64,000 nt of DNA. Source: Metopolophium dirhodum. Its lineage: Eukaryota; Arthropoda; Insecta; Hemiptera; Aphididae. The stretch spans positions 21,266,001 through 21,330,000 of the forward strand of contig NC_083562.1 in the NCBI RefSeq assembly GCF_019925205.1. Direction: 5' to 3'. Under the pieces are notes generated by a model that searched no databases, was not told the DNA's origin, and was given only the letters and a program-made list of their open reading frames with translations. The first letter of the stretch is position 1. Each line of letters starts with the position of its first letter. Shown piece after piece: positions 27,801-37,130 of this stretch. The translations under genes and the position numbers were made by a program.

Positions 27801-30800
27801 ATACAGAGTTCTGATGATAAAATTGAAAAACTCACAATAACGTGATTAAACTGCTAGTTGTTAATGTGAGTGAATATAAATAATATGTATTTACGTATAT
27901 AAATTTAATATAATATATTTATGTGTCTTTTTATAGATGAGTAAGATAATATAATGTTTTTAAAACAACAATATATTATAATAGATCATTAACATTGTAT
28001 ATTTAGCTTTAAATTCAGTTTCAAATTCATTTTTATTGTTTTCATGTTGATTTATACTACCTATTTTTAATGTTTAATAATTTTATGTAAATTCGTTAGT
28101 TAATTTTATAATATTATGTTAATTACCGATACTGTAATACTAAATCTTTTTGTCATTCACACTACTGTATTCTACAAAATGATTTACCCCGTTTAATATA
28201 TATATAAATTAATAAATATAGATACAACTATTACAACTAAATAAATACCAAATAACGCAGCTTGGGGCACTTAAATAAAACAATTATGTATAGGGTGGAT
28301 CAGAAATATTATTCTGCATACATCTAAGTAAAGGATCTTCATACACATAATTTGATCTGTAGGTAGGGTTAACAATTTATGTTATTAATTCTTATCATCG
28401 GTATAGTCACACTTTAATTGGTTCAACGTAAATATTTAGTTACTTTTTAACGTTTTGATTTTCTTATTACATAAAGTTAAATATCTGATTTCCATTTTTA
28501 GGGACAAATGTTATACTTGAAATCAAATAGGTACACGTAACTGTCTATAATATGTATATATACACACATTTACATACGTTCCGGTTCAACCAGTATTTTA
28601 ACCGTTAAGTCCTGTTTGGCAAATGTAAATATTTACCTATTATAATTACTAATTCAGAAAGATTGTAAAATAAAATATTGTGACAATGTCCATAGAACAG
28701 AACACGGTTTTTGATAAAACATTTGTAATATTTTTTTCTTATATGATATACACTGAATTATATATCATATATACCTATATGTAATATTTATTGCATAACC
28801 CTGCGGCCTACCTGGAACGAACAAAGGTTTTGACGTGATGAAGTATAAATCATAGTTGTGTCAGGCAGTGGCGAAGTTTTTAGCATAAAGATTGTTTAAA
28901 TTCTTAAAGCTGCAATGTTGGTAGGTATATTATTAGATTGGAAAATCTGGTTGAACTGGAAAAACGTGTAATTTTTTTTCTTTCAAATAATAAAAAAAAA
29001 TGAATTATCCGCATCGACTTTTGATTTCTTGATCTTGACTCCCTTAATATACGGTTTGTAATTATTGGTTATTGGAAGAAATCTTGTATGTAATTAACAG
29101 ATAAGAAAGAAATCATCAATGAAATATTTACGAGCTGGTTTATGACCTTTTGGCTTTTGAGTAAATATTATATTTTTAAACAAAATTTCAAAAATTAATT
29201 GATTACGAAGTGCTATTGAACAACTGTACGTAATACGATACATCCAGTATATTTACTTACATAATATTATATTAAATTAAATTATTATTTATATTATCAA
29301 TAGGCAATAGCATAAAATAAAATAATATAGTATAGGTACCTATTTCCGTTTTTACAACTATTTAATATTTGATGAATTTCGTCCATTAAAAAATGAAGTC
29401 ATGTATTTAATATATTTGATGTCTTATATAGTACAATTTATTTATAATTAGCATGTAAAATGTAAAATATATAATTAAAAAGTATGTATTATTGTATTAA
29501 GTATAGACAAGGCTGGGCTTAACGAGTTAAAAGTTAAAATTAAGTCAAAACATTAAGTGAATTTTAATCAAGTTAATTAACTCGTTACTTTTTTTTCAAA
29601 TTAACTTTTAACTTAATAAGTTACTTTTTTTCAAGATCAACGTGTTAACTTCAAGTTAATTTTATTTCAAAAGTATTTAAATTAAGTTAATTTTTGTCCG
29701 AAGAATAATGCAAATTTTTGAATGGGTTTTTGCTTTGATGTATCATTTTAAACTTCCCCAGTAGTTTTCTCGAGCGTAAAGAAAAACTATCTAATAATCC
29801 ATATTATGTGTCTGGAATTTTTATTTTTGTAAATTAGCAAATTTTAACTTTAAACTAAGTTAAGTTAGTTTTTTTTTCAAAGTTAACTCTTAACTTAACG
29901 AGTTAAAAAAAATCGTTAACTTGCCCAGCCTTGAGTATAGGTACCTACAGTGGCTACAGCAAATGAGTTTCATTCGACATCTATGAAAATAATAAGTAAT
30001 TACCATAAAAATTTGTTGAAGCAATAAATTGAAAATTAATATTTTGATTTTAGTTATAGTTTTAAATTAACTTACATATATCTTTATAAATTATTGCCCG
30101 AAAAATACATTAAAAATATTGTAAATATTTAAATATTTTAAATAACGCAAATGTCTAAATCTAGTTAGGTATGTAGAAAAAAAAGTAATTCAAACTTTAA
30201 ACTATTTTTGTGAAATCTATGTGTTCTTATATTTATTTGTTGCAACTTGCAACAAGCCTAATTTTTAAATTTATTTAGTACCTACTGCCTAGCTAAGAAT
30301 AATAATGACTGTTATCATCAAAATTATTATTGATTTTCTAAAATATAATTTTAATTAGTTAGTTAAGTTATGAAATTATTAACTATTTAAATGTGTAGTG
30401 TGTTGTAATCGTGTACACATTTTTTAGCATATATCAATGCAAGTACTTAAAAATGTTTAATAGTATCATAGATTATTATTTTGTTTTGCATAGATCTGTA
30501 GTTAATGTATTATAAACATATAAAACGTTGGTATTATACTACAGCATAATAAGTGATATGCAAGGCACCTAATTTCAACAGAAAATTTGATGAATATTCC
30601 GGAAAGATATCAAATAGTCATAATATTTTGTAACCTATATATACAGAAAACGAACTTGGAATTTTTCAAAACCTTCAAATATTCGAATCGATTTCGTATG
30701 GTTTAAAATAATGTCAATACAAAAACAACGATATAGTGATAAAAGAAATAATATTATGCTCACCGTGGTATAGTAGACATTGACACAGGCACCAGCAAAT

Positions 30801-30833
30801 GGCAAGGTACTCGGAAAATCCGAGACTCTTCAT
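3307..30833 (-). CDS. Secreted nine-domain Kazal-type serine protease inhibitor (9 exons)
   Basis: Predicted extracellular inhibitor of serine proteases. Coding exons in transcript order: 30833-30764, 9731-9600, 9025-8878, 7940-7779, 7128-6814, 6638-6477, 5650-5528, 4512-4336, 3538-3307. Lengths sum to 1521 nt, exactly 507 codons including the TGA, with GT-AG junctions and matching phases throughout. The product is 506 residues: a signal peptide (MKSLGF start, hydrophobic YLAICWCLCQCLLY), then nine six-cysteine Kazal domains with the typical C-G-[ST/N]-D-x(3)-Y-x-N-x-C core. Eight domains have the short C-x3-C first spacing and domain 6 has C-x4-C. By position (second residue after Cys2) the P1 residues read Q, K, Q, R, K, D, N, K, T. 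It resembles multi-Kazal insect proteins named dipetalogastin-like. Secretion and inhibition are inferred from family features; the target proteases (haemolymph, gut or host plant) cannot be told from sequence. Confidence 0.85.
3771..4060. repeat. Foldback (inverted-repeat) element in Kazal intron 8
   Basis: About 90-bp imperfect arms, roughly 3771-3865 and 3973-4058, share in inverted order GGAAATAC, a CACCCA motif, ATAATAGGTGT and an AGAGAAG motif. The element is AT-rich with no coding capacity. Its boundaries and target duplication are unclear. Confidence 0.6.
4336..4512 (-). CDS. Kazal gene exon 8: second half of domain 7, most of domain 8
   Basis: Phase 2 at both ends (acceptor TTGACAG, donor GTGAGT). 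No open frame begins with ATG here, but the minus strand reads SECDLKMNTCG, VPPHHC (domain 7 end) and then CHQQCDKTKE, VCGSDNK, YRNEC, ENCG (domain 8, P1 Lys). Both splice sites fit the phases of exons 7 and 9. Confidence 0.88.
4725..5080 (+). repeat. GATTCTGAG-family repeat, internal fragment
   Basis: Shares with the copy at 10.8 kb the ordered blocks GAATCTAGTTGG, TTTTTACGCAAAATCG, GGTTTTTGGTGTAACT, CACCATAACATTTTC and TATAAATRTCAATA. Neither end is present, so it is a truncated copy. It lies in Kazal intron 7. Confidence 0.75.
5206..5301 (+). promoter_or_regulatory. Possible TATA promoter with a tiny ATG exon (plus strand, inside Kazal intron 7)
   Basis: TATAAAAT at 5206-5213 is followed about 80 nt later by ATGAAAAG/GTAAGA (ATG at 5288, donor at 5296). 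Homology to the 9.2-kb inverted repeat begins near the expected transcription start (GATCACGTT, 5245) and runs through the ATG and donor. I cannot identify following exons, so it may be an orphan duplicate or a chance match. Confidence 0.3.
5528..5650 (-). CDS. Kazal gene exon 7: end of domain 6, first half of domain 7
   Basis: Phase 2 at both ends (acceptor TTTCAG, donor GTTAGT). Completes domain 6 with QMAHLGKC, then domain 7 to the conserved tyrosine (CPQSCENERE, VCASDGNVY). The intron falls between Cys3 and Cys4, not after Cys5 as in the other exons. Predicted P1 is Asn. The ASD core replaces the usual GSD. Confidence 0.86.
6477..6638 (-). CDS. Kazal gene exon 6: end of domain 5, most of domain 6
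   Basis: Phase 2 at both ends (acceptor TTTAACAG, donor GTAAGT). Completes domain 5 with VDLEKC and gives domain 6 (CNKGQCPDDADP, ICGNDAQ, YKNQC, ATC). This domain has four residues between Cys1 and Cys2 instead of three and an acidic P1 (Asp), so it is unlikely to be a standard trypsin inhibitor. Confidence 0.87.
6690..6720 (-). repeat. Short telomere-like (CCTAA/CCCAA)n tract
   Basis: Six CTAAC/CCAAC units read as TTAGG-type repeats on the minus strand, the insect telomeric motif. It lies in Kazal intron 5 and is only about 30 bp, so it may be an interstitial telomeric repeat or a coincidence. Confidence 0.5.
6814..7128 (-). CDS. Kazal gene exon 5: end of domain 3, domain 4, most of domain 5
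   Basis: The largest coding exon, phase 2 at both ends (acceptor GTGGCAG, donor GTGAGA). Gives the end of domain 3 (TSKKHC), all of domain 4 (CRESCWRV, TCGSDG, YSNAC, KNCG, VPMAFC; P1 Arg) and domain 5 up to Cys5 (CPVNCDKEKD, TCGSDG, YRSEC, LNCG; P1 Lys). It holds about two domain units, where neighbouring exons hold about one, which suggests loss of an intron or a fused duplication. Confidence 0.9.
7779..7940 (-). CDS. Kazal gene exon 4: end of domain 2, most of domain 3
   Basis: Phase 2 at both ends (acceptor TTCGCAG, donor GTAAGG). Completes domain 2 with MSHLGPC, then gives domain 3 (CPVNCDQAPMDG, ICGSDG, YKNTC, FTCG). Predicted P1 is Gln. Confidence 0.9.
8453..8632. mobile_element. Short hAT-type MITE with 8-bp target duplication
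   Basis: The element at 8461-8624 (164 bp) has ends CAGTGATGTATGCAGG and, on the opposite strand, CAGTGGCGTATCCAG. It is flanked by identical TATTATAT copies at 8453-8460 and 8625-8632. It contains a GGAGGGG/CCCCCCTCC pair and no gene. It lies in Kazal intron 3. The duplication is AT-only, so chance identity carries some weight. Confidence 0.65.
8878..9025 (-). CDS. Kazal gene exon 3: end of domain 1, most of domain 2
   Basis: Starts phase 1 after CTACAG and ends phase 2 before GTCAGT. Completes domain 1 with AVAESSTQC, then gives domain 2 (CEHRCGKEQD, VCGTDG, YLNRC, EIC). Predicted P1 is Lys, suggesting trypsin-like targets. This exon converts the phase from 1 to 2, so it cannot be skipped without a frame change. 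Confidence 0.88.
9175..9558. repeat. 384-bp inverted repeat in Kazal intron 2
   Basis: Left arm (about 9175-9345) and right arm (about 9410-9558, inverted) share AGGAC-CTACACAG, TACGCTCAGCAGATCACGTT, AATTAGAGTGAATCG and GGTAAGAACATTATCT. The right arm has a deletion of about 45 nt. A shorter relative lies at 5245-5400. The arms could form a long hairpin in the pre-mRNA. No transposase and no clear target duplication are seen. Confidence 0.8.
9600..9731 (-). CDS. Kazal gene exon 2: most of Kazal domain 1
   Basis: Starts phase 1 after GGCAG and ends phase 1 before GTGAAC. Encodes GASGARDSA and domain 1 up to its fifth cysteine (CPRICPQG, VCGSDG, YPNEC, KKTCGK). Predicted P1 is Gln. The sixth cysteine is in the next exon. 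Confidence 0.88.
9770..9798. repeat. (AAT)n microsatellite
   Basis: An uninterrupted trinucleotide tract just upstream of Kazal exon 2. Similar tracts are listed separately. Confidence 0.9.
10836..11610 (+). repeat. GATTCTGAG-family repeat, shortened copy
   Basis: Begins TTTTAGATTTTGAGTGGAAC, runs through the shared blocks TTTTTACGCAAAATCG, GTGTAACTCTAAAAC and AAAAATATTAAAAATACATT, and ends in the inverted GAATCGTTTTTCTT block followed by ACCCACTTGCCCACC. Both ends are present at about 775 bp, half the length of the copy at 61.6 kb, so the interior is deleted. No protein is encoded. Confidence 0.85.
12614..12978. mobile_element. TATACAGAGTGT inverted-repeat element (MITE-like)
   Basis: Begins TATACAGAGTGTCCCG and ends CGGTACACTCTGTATA, a 12-bp perfect terminal inverted repeat with extended partial pairing. 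It is 365 bp and AT-rich with no coding sequence. The same terminal motif recurs at 51547. The superfamily is not clear from sequence. Confidence 0.75.
14274..14422. mobile_element. CATAGGCG inverted-repeat MITE with G and C runs
   Basis: Ends are CATAGGCGCAAATA and, inverted, CATAGGCGTAAATA. The interior has a G run near 14289 and a C run followed by an A run near 14370-14396. It is about 149 bp. No convincing target duplication was found. Confidence 0.65.
15541..15562. repeat. (AAT)n microsatellite
   Basis: A trinucleotide tract in Kazal intron 1. Confidence 0.9.
20408..21534 (-). mobile_element. Internally deleted hAT transposon with perfect 8-bp target duplication
   Basis: The element at 20416-21526 (1111 bp) is bounded by the 15-bp perfect terminal inverted repeat CAGTGGTCTTCAACC, followed by partly matching GCGACCCAC blocks. 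Identical CTATAGAG copies flank it at 20408-20415 and 21527-21534, the target size of hAT elements. Inside, on the minus strand, is the C-terminal part of a transposase, listed separately. The clean duplication suggests a fairly recent insertion of an already defective copy. Confidence 0.93.
20554..21385 (-). pseudogene. hAT transposase remnant (ZBED5/SCAND3-like), broken
   Basis: The minus strand reads LFEDSKWIITLAYLADIFNL and LNELNLSMQG (about 21382-21222), then a frameshift in a run of A, then IESFKKKL to FWAHLCTGKYA (to 20851), an in-frame TAA at 20848-20850, and on through YLCEKAFSTM, KTSKRNRLE and IEPRWNLLCEN. This is the usual order of the ZBED5/SCAND3-like hAT transposase C-terminus with its dimerisation region. 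The N-terminal BED finger and catalytic part are missing. The frameshift, stop and truncation make it non-functional. Confidence 0.9.
22734..22848 (+). promoter_or_regulatory. Possible TATA promoter with a two-codon first exon
   Basis: TATAAAA at 22734-22740 lies in a GC-richer patch, followed about 100 nt later by ATGAA/GTAAGT (ATG at 22838, donor at 22843). A short ATG-AA first exon with a strong donor is a common layout of insect secreted-protein genes. No continuing exon on the plus strand could be recognised, so this is a prediction only. Confidence 0.35.
22915..23930 (-). repeat. GATTCTGAG-family repeat, reverse orientation
   Basis: Opens with GTGTTAAATTTGAAATCATT and AAAACGATTCTGAGCAG and later shows TATTTATAGAAAAAAC, AAACTGGTTTTGCGC and TTTTTACTTTTGACTCC, the reverse of the order at 10.8 kb. 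The far end is decayed. Confidence 0.75.
24777..24808. repeat. (AAT)n microsatellite
   Basis: A trinucleotide tract of about 32 bp. It produces spurious poly-tyrosine and poly-leucine open frames on the minus strand. Confidence 0.92.
29500..29941. mobile_element. CAAGGCTGGGC hAT-type MITE
   Basis: The element at 29508-29933 (426 bp) has an 11-bp perfect terminal inverted repeat CAAGGCTGGGC, followed by many GTTAACTT/AAGTTAAC-type motifs that make the whole element self-complementary. The flanks AGTATAGA and AGTATAGG match at 7 of 8 positions, as expected for an aged hAT duplication. No coding sequence. Confidence 0.85.
30764..30833 (-). CDS. Kazal gene exon 1: start codon and signal peptide
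   Basis: ATG at 30833, 23 codons and one extra base, then donor G/GTGAGC. The 23 residues have one charged residue near the start (MKSLGF) and a hydrophobic core YLAICWCLCQCLLY, a plausible secretion signal. The phase-1 end joins exon 2, which begins with two bases, to form a Gly codon and the sequence YHGASGARDSACP, placing mature Kazal domain 1 just after the signal. I found it by searching the minus strand upstream of exon 2 for a phase-1 signal exon, so a closer alternative first exon is not excluded. Confidence 0.68.
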
Positions 30834-31489
30834 CGTATCGCAGGCTATAGATTTTACTCTCTCGTCGATTAACGGAATACGGTTTGTTCTCGCGTATGTT
30901 TAAGTACTGTTTCAACAATTGCACATTACACCGTCCCGATGTGTATATATTATAATATTATATAGAGAAATGCCGGTTTAATGGTTATAGCGACGAAAAC
31001 AAAAACGCCGATACGACAAAATGAATACGATACAACGTTGAGTACGTTTATTAAAGTGTCCCTGGAGAAGTGAATTACTATACTATATACGATTCGCGTG
31101 CCGGTCGTCCGCCGCAGAGTGTGAGCACGAGACTGCGCGTGTGTTATATCGTACGGACTGATAGGTACGACTGATACGATGCACCTGGAGCAGGGCCACA
31201 ACCTACTGACTCCGTTCTAGAAAATACCGGCGGCAATGAACTGGGCACACGAAAAACGTACGAAACGAAAAATGCAAGAGAGGAGAAAGGCGGTAAATGC
31301 GGTACAGAGAATATAATAATAATAATAATATAGTCGCGTATTGGGCCGGTGTGTGTTTGTGTGCGCGCGTGGAGGAAAAAGCGATCGGCGGCTGGCGGAA
31401 GGGGAACGCGCTCGACACGCGAAGATGCAGCGGCAGCGGTCTTCATTTCTCTCTCTGCCGCTGCACCAGCCGTCGTCGATCATTTCTCC

Positions 31490-31524
<35 letters not shown>

Positions 31525-31760
31525 GTCTTTCTCCGCGATATTACACTTACTATTGTCACGGTCAATGGGTTGTACACACAGACACTCAATGACAAATAGA
31601 CAAATATTTGAATGATCCGGACGTCTCCTTCTCTGCAGCGCCTCAATTCCGGTGACTTCGGTTTCGTGACTTAATGTTTTATACACGCAAATAATATTAC
31701 ACTATATAATTGTCGCCGTGGCGTTTAGGGAAACATGCGCGTATTTTTTTTTTCCATAGA
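30834..31760 (-). promoter_or_regulatory. GC-richer 5' flank of the Kazal gene (putative promoter and 5' UTR)
   Basis: A CpG-containing island in otherwise AT-rich DNA, immediately upstream of the Kazal start codon on the minus strand. A TATA-like ATATAATATTATAATATATA stretch lies near 30945-30965, about 110-130 nt before the ATG. Two opposed trinucleotide tracts are included: (AAT)n near 31312-31331 and (ATT)n at 31492-31523. The promoter role is inferred from position only. Confidence 0.4.
31492..31523. repeat. (ATT)n microsatellite
   Basis: About 32 bp of ATT repeats. It is complementary to the AAT tract 170 bp to the left, so the two could pair. Confidence 0.92.
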
Positions 31761-34700
31761 AAATGCTCAGTAAAAACGATCATATTGCAACTTGGAAGCT
31801 AAGTACCAAAATGTGTAATATTATGCTCCGTCCCATTTTTTAAATTAATTAATATACCCTCCACGAAAATTAAGTTGGGCACTTGGGCTTGACCATTCGT
31901 AGCCGCGCGTGTATATTTACACTCAACTTTGTGTGTCGAGTTATTTTCCTAAGAATATTATGTTACTATGGCATTGTCTGCATTAATAAAACATATATAC
32001 CAATGCACGGCGGTGTCGTATACTCGTATTTCTAAAAATGAACTCGGATAAAATTAAAATATAATGCCTCCCCCCAATACGGCATACATTCATACGGCCA
32101 AAAGTTAAATTTTTATGTCGTATAGAAAAACAAAAGTATATTTGGTTTAGTTCACCCAAAGAAAATATCGATAACGCAACGCATGGTCATTTGACTACAA
32201 CACATAATTTGAATTGAGTCACGTATGAAGTACCTATACAGCTATCCATATCATATCATATCTATGATATCTATATCATTATGGCGATGTATTATATTGG
32301 TAATTTATTAATTTTTTTATAAAGTCTCTAAAAACAAGTAATTCTCAATTATAAATATAAAATATAACCATAAGTATCTAGTATGTTTGGAGAACAGTTG
32401 GATTTGGATACATGTAATCATAGCTATTTTATAATTAAATGTACAGAACAGTCAACATAATATTATAGTATGGAAATTGGCAAGTTTACAATAATAAGTT
32501 AACTTAATATTTAAACAATTATATTAATTAATTAAACTTAACTAAAGAACAATGCAGGCTTTAGTTTGATATTAAGTATAATATTAATTACTAATTAGTA
32601 AAGTATTATTTAAGTATGATTATACTTCTCAGTTCTCCGACTCTTCTTGACTACCTATTAATTTTTAAGTTCCTTATTTTTTTCACGTAAGATATGTGTA
32701 AAATATCCTTTATCTGTTTTTGTATGAAGCCCTTATAGCTATGATGATGCTGATGCCGAAATATGTAGAACTAACTTTCTGTTATTCTAAATACCTACTT
32801 ATTGTTCTTGCTTAATTATTTTGTAAGTTTCATGTATTATAATTTGTAATTGTTCACCATTGGGATATCTTCTCGTACTTATAATAAATATATACATATT
32901 ATTAAGTATCTATAATTTTTTACTACCTAATTAAACTATTTAGTTAAATAGTAAATAGTACACAATTTCGAAGGTAAAAAATCAATTACATATATGAACG
33001 TTAAAGTCTGTGCACGGTGGTCTTATGTAATTCAAAGACATAGAATTTTAAAACATAAATACATTTAGGGGCCTGGTGTGGCCGGTTGGTCTCCTCAGTC
33101 ACTAACGTGTTCTGCGGTCAAGCATTAGCCGACGTTGCTAGTTCCCGGATGGATAACTATCCGAATTTTTAGTGATAAATCCTCGACCAACCGTAACGAG
33201 AAAAAAGTGGCCATAGTTGCCAAAAGATCAATAAAATAAAATAAATACATTTAATAATTCGAAATTAATAATTAGTAATTTTTTTATTTAGTTGGATCCA
33301 TAATAAGTCAAGGTCTTCAGATATATATATATATCATTATAAATGTTTAAAATATTAAATGTATTATTTCATTTAAACTGAAAATTAATTTTAAATGTTT
33401 ATACATTATTTAAGGGTAATCTATTAACGTATCAAAGCAATAGGCACTCGTTTCAATGGGCCAGCCTGACGAATTAAATTAGTAACTTATAAACATTGAT
33501 AGATTGAAACTTTGAAATGTACTTAACAAATATGCGCTTATGCATATTAATGAACTGATATAGTGATATAAATACACCTATTACTATTATTAGTTATTGG
33601 TATACATTGATAGTCTAATGTGAAAGCTTAAGCCAGATATTCGGGTCAGAGCAAATTTAATTATTAACAGGATCATTATTGAGACTATCTCTTTTGGAGA
33701 TGAGATATACATACTTTTAATTTGATAACAAGCTTTCTCTATCAATGATGTTTTAATAGTGATGATAACACGATATATTTATTTATTGAACTATTTACCA
33801 GTACCTATAGATGTTAAGCAAAATTAGGATATAATATACGAAAAAAAATAATAAACACATTTTATAGCTATTGCTATAGCTATATCATCCTGATTTCCAG
33901 AATATTTATAATTATTTGAAATTTTTCCAAATTTAACTGAATATAATATCTACGCTTATATTATAATAATATTTATAATATTTCCGTATATTTATTAAAA
34001 TTATGCAATTTATAATTACATAACAATAATTTCCTTCATACTATCATGAACTTTTACTCTTGATACTTGAATGTTTAATAATTCAGAAACTATTCGTTTT
34101 AATTTCAGATTATATAGTACATAAACAGCAACATTTAAAAAAAATCATCTACTTTATAATTTACAATGAATATGGTGGTTCTCATTTTATAAATAAAGCT
34201 TACCACTGCATGACGCTCGATTTATATTAAATTTCATAAAATCTAAGTGTAGAAAAATTGATCCTTAAGGTACCTAAATTTAGTAATATTTAAAAAATCA
34301 GAAATTTAATACATTTATTATAAAAGGAAAAATGGGTTGAGTATTCTAGGTGAAACAGCCTGTTTATATATATATATATATATGATATATATAAAACATA
34401 AAAAGCTAAGAATAATAATATTATAGCCATCAGCCATCAGATTTTAAAAATAGGAAACAAAAGGAGAATAACACGATTTTTTTATATAGCTATGTATAAA
34501 GGTTCGCGTGAACCCACGATTTTAGATTCAAAACAAATTCCCACGATTTAAATAGTATGGAAATTACATACTAACTTTCCCTAATGACACATTTAATATC
34601 TTAAGCATAATAGGTATGTTCTATATTTTGTTTTTGATTAAATGGTTTGTCGACAATTCATTTTAAACCACCCTATTACCTATTGGTATTTAATATTTAT

Positions 34701-37130
34701 AGAAGTTTAAATTAAATCATTCAGGTAGCAATATTAATACAGTTATCATCACACATTTAAGTACAGATATAATAAATGCATTTTTTTTTTGTCTAGGGTA
34801 TATGTGTTCATATCATTGTCAAAAATTGTCAAGATTACTGAATTTTTAAAGATAATTTATCCTAGTTCGTTAGCTCAGTATTTAAAATATTGTCCTAAAC
34901 TGTACAATATATTTTATTTTACTGCCATAGTACCGTTAAATTAATTTATTTTTAACTGCAGTGATTCCGTCGATTATTAAGCTTGTATTTATGAAATATG
35001 AATGTATAGACTATAGAAAACAATTTAAATTGCCAATGTAAAAAAAAATGTATTTTAGTTGTGCCTATACGATATTATGTAATCTTTCAAGTGTTTAAAT
35101 TAATACATGCATTATTCGATACTCGTATACACAACAATACGTAGTTATGCAAATTATATAAATCAAACCATGGTTAATACTGTTTTCATACATGTAATAT
35201 GACAATATGGACTTGGCTTAATTTATTCAATTTTTAGCACTGATAGTTTAAATTACTTATTATTATGACCTAAATAACTAAAGTTCATAAAATAATGTTG
35301 GAGGGTCGTTCATTTCCTGTTCCTATAACGGTTAAAATCAATTTAGCTGATAAAATAAGTGAACGGCATACTTGAGTTTTCTATATTATTTTAACATTAT
35401 TTCGATTCAGATTAGGTAGTTTAGTTCAATGAAGTTAATTTAAATAATAATAATACATGCTCGGAGTGTGCGATGTATTAACTGTTTTCTATTTTAAGAT
35501 AAGTAACATAATATATTCTATATTTCAATAATTATTATAAGCAATTATGTTCTATACCTCCTACACAATTTGAGGAAAAAGAAGGAAGGTACATTCCTAT
35601 AATGATTTATTTAAAATTGATTATAAGTTATGATCAATAACAGTTTCGATTATCATTATTGATATGTTATGATCAAATATTTATTTAGTATTCTTATGTA
35701 CCGTCAATGTTGGTAACAGTTAAAAATTTAAACTATCATTGTAGGAATCTTGGTCACAGTAGAACATTACAGCAGCGTAATATTGTAGTACTTATTAAAT
35801 AGTTGATTATACGATGTTAAAAAGTTATACAAAAATCAGATAAAATATGTACGGCAACTTCATAGAATATTATTTTTAAGTGCTACCTACTATAACTTAT
35901 AAGTACCTACTAAGAGAAAGAAATATATAGATCCCAGAAGTAAGTACAATTAATAACCTGATATTAAGACGGCTCCGGCGTGTGTTTTGTAATTGCTTCA
36001 TTCCGACAATAGCTATTATAAATAGGTAGGGACATAGGAGCGATTTAAATCCATTAAATAGACGTACTATAATCTTGATGTACGTACATTAATTACTCTC
36101 CAGATCTCCTACTCGCTGTTAACAACTGTACAAGATTAAATTAAGAAGATGATAAATCGAAAATATATTATACCTACCCGACTATATAATATTGCAACTA
36201 AAGGAGATAAAATATAAATCATAGAAATGGATGATTATGACAAGTCGTTATGCTAAGAGATGGTTAATGCGTAGAAATCTTGTTAGTTATTGTTCCAAAG
36301 AGAGTGTAGCTGTAGCACCTAAGTGTCTTTTTTTAAGCAATAATATAGGTATAGGTACATATAATTATATACATCAGGGCCTGGGTCGCCAGTCTCGATG
36401 CTCGGGTGTATTGATAATCTATAATTAACCGAGGCTTCGGTGTTTCTGATCTTTCCCTCAGCTTGTTATAGGTATAACCAGGACGTCCAAGTCATGCGTT
36501 GCCGTAGAGTGGCATACAGTTTTAAAGAAATTGAAGGCGGCAAAATTAAATAAATATCGGTAAAGAAGAGCGGCATTAAAATGTTCGCTTTTGCACGGAA
36601 AATATCTAACGATGGGTCTAGGTATGACCACCTTAGTGAGTCTCGGACTTCAGATAGCCATAACTTCAATACTAATTCCGACCGCCAAATGCTGACTTCA
36701 CCTTCACGGCTTCACTACCAAGTACCAACCGATCGTTTTCAGTATTGTCCTATTATAATCACTACAGCTATTAATAATTAAGGGGAAACATTTAGGCAAT
36801 TTTTAATCTCGTTTTAGCCGAAAAAATATTTAAAATGTTTGCAGATTGTATGAAACACTCCGTTTTTAATTTTAATTATGATTCCAAATAAAGTTTTTAA
36901 TTACAGTTCACAATAATATAAGATTTAATTTTTACTAAGTGTTCCGTACAATCTATCATCCATAGACAATTTTCTGTCGAGTTCAAATTTGTTTTCAGAA
37001 TCAAAATCGGACAGCGTTAACTAACTTTAATTCTGTCTAACCTTAAGGTATTTTGAGCTAAAATTGAGACCCCACTACATATACAATCATATACTGTGTT
37101 CACAAAAACTAGGTACACTCGGGTATAACG
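31761..37130. other. Gene-free AT-rich intergenic stretch
   Basis: Apart from the SINE, the (AT)n tract near 34366-34383 and a GC-richer patch at about 36380-36745, I see no exon, RNA gene or named element. The patch has weak open frames on both strands with no recognisable domain and may be an unlabelled repeat. Confidence 0.5.
33055..33253 (+). mobile_element. SINE-like retroposon with 13-bp target duplication
   Basis: The insert at 33068-33240 (173 bp) is flanked by identical ATAAATACATTTA copies at 33055-33067 and 33241-33253. It begins GGGGCCTGG, contains TGGCCGGTTGG (weak A-box resemblance) and GTTCCCGG (weak B-box resemblance), and ends in an A-rich AATAAAATAA tail. GC-richer head, A-rich tail and target duplication are the marks of an LTR-less retroposon copied by a LINE. 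The tRNA origin is an inference. Confidence 0.8.

Larger units (their letters stand above)
9732..30763 (-). other. Kazal gene intron 1 (about 21 kb)
   Basis: No further coding exon of the Kazal gene is visible here. The intron holds GATTCTGAG-family copies, a TATACAGAGTGT element, a hAT transposon, a CAAGGCTGGGC MITE, AT-rich low-complexity DNA, and GC-richer patches near 11.9-12.2, 14.9-15.5, 22.5-22.8, 24.1-25.6 and 27.0-27.4 kb. Those patches could be enhancers, alternative promoters or exons of noncoding RNAs, but nothing in sequence decides this. The assignment depends on exon 1 at 30.8 kb being correct. Confidence 0.55.

Noticed and set aside
31144..31646. Six overlapping open frames on both strands near the Kazal promoter
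   Set aside because: They arise from trinucleotide repeats and a GC-rich island; mutually overlapping frames argue against coding.
36231..36781. Open frames on both strands in a GC-richer patch
   Set aside because: No domain, inconsistent frames, and the patch looks repeat-like; left unassigned.
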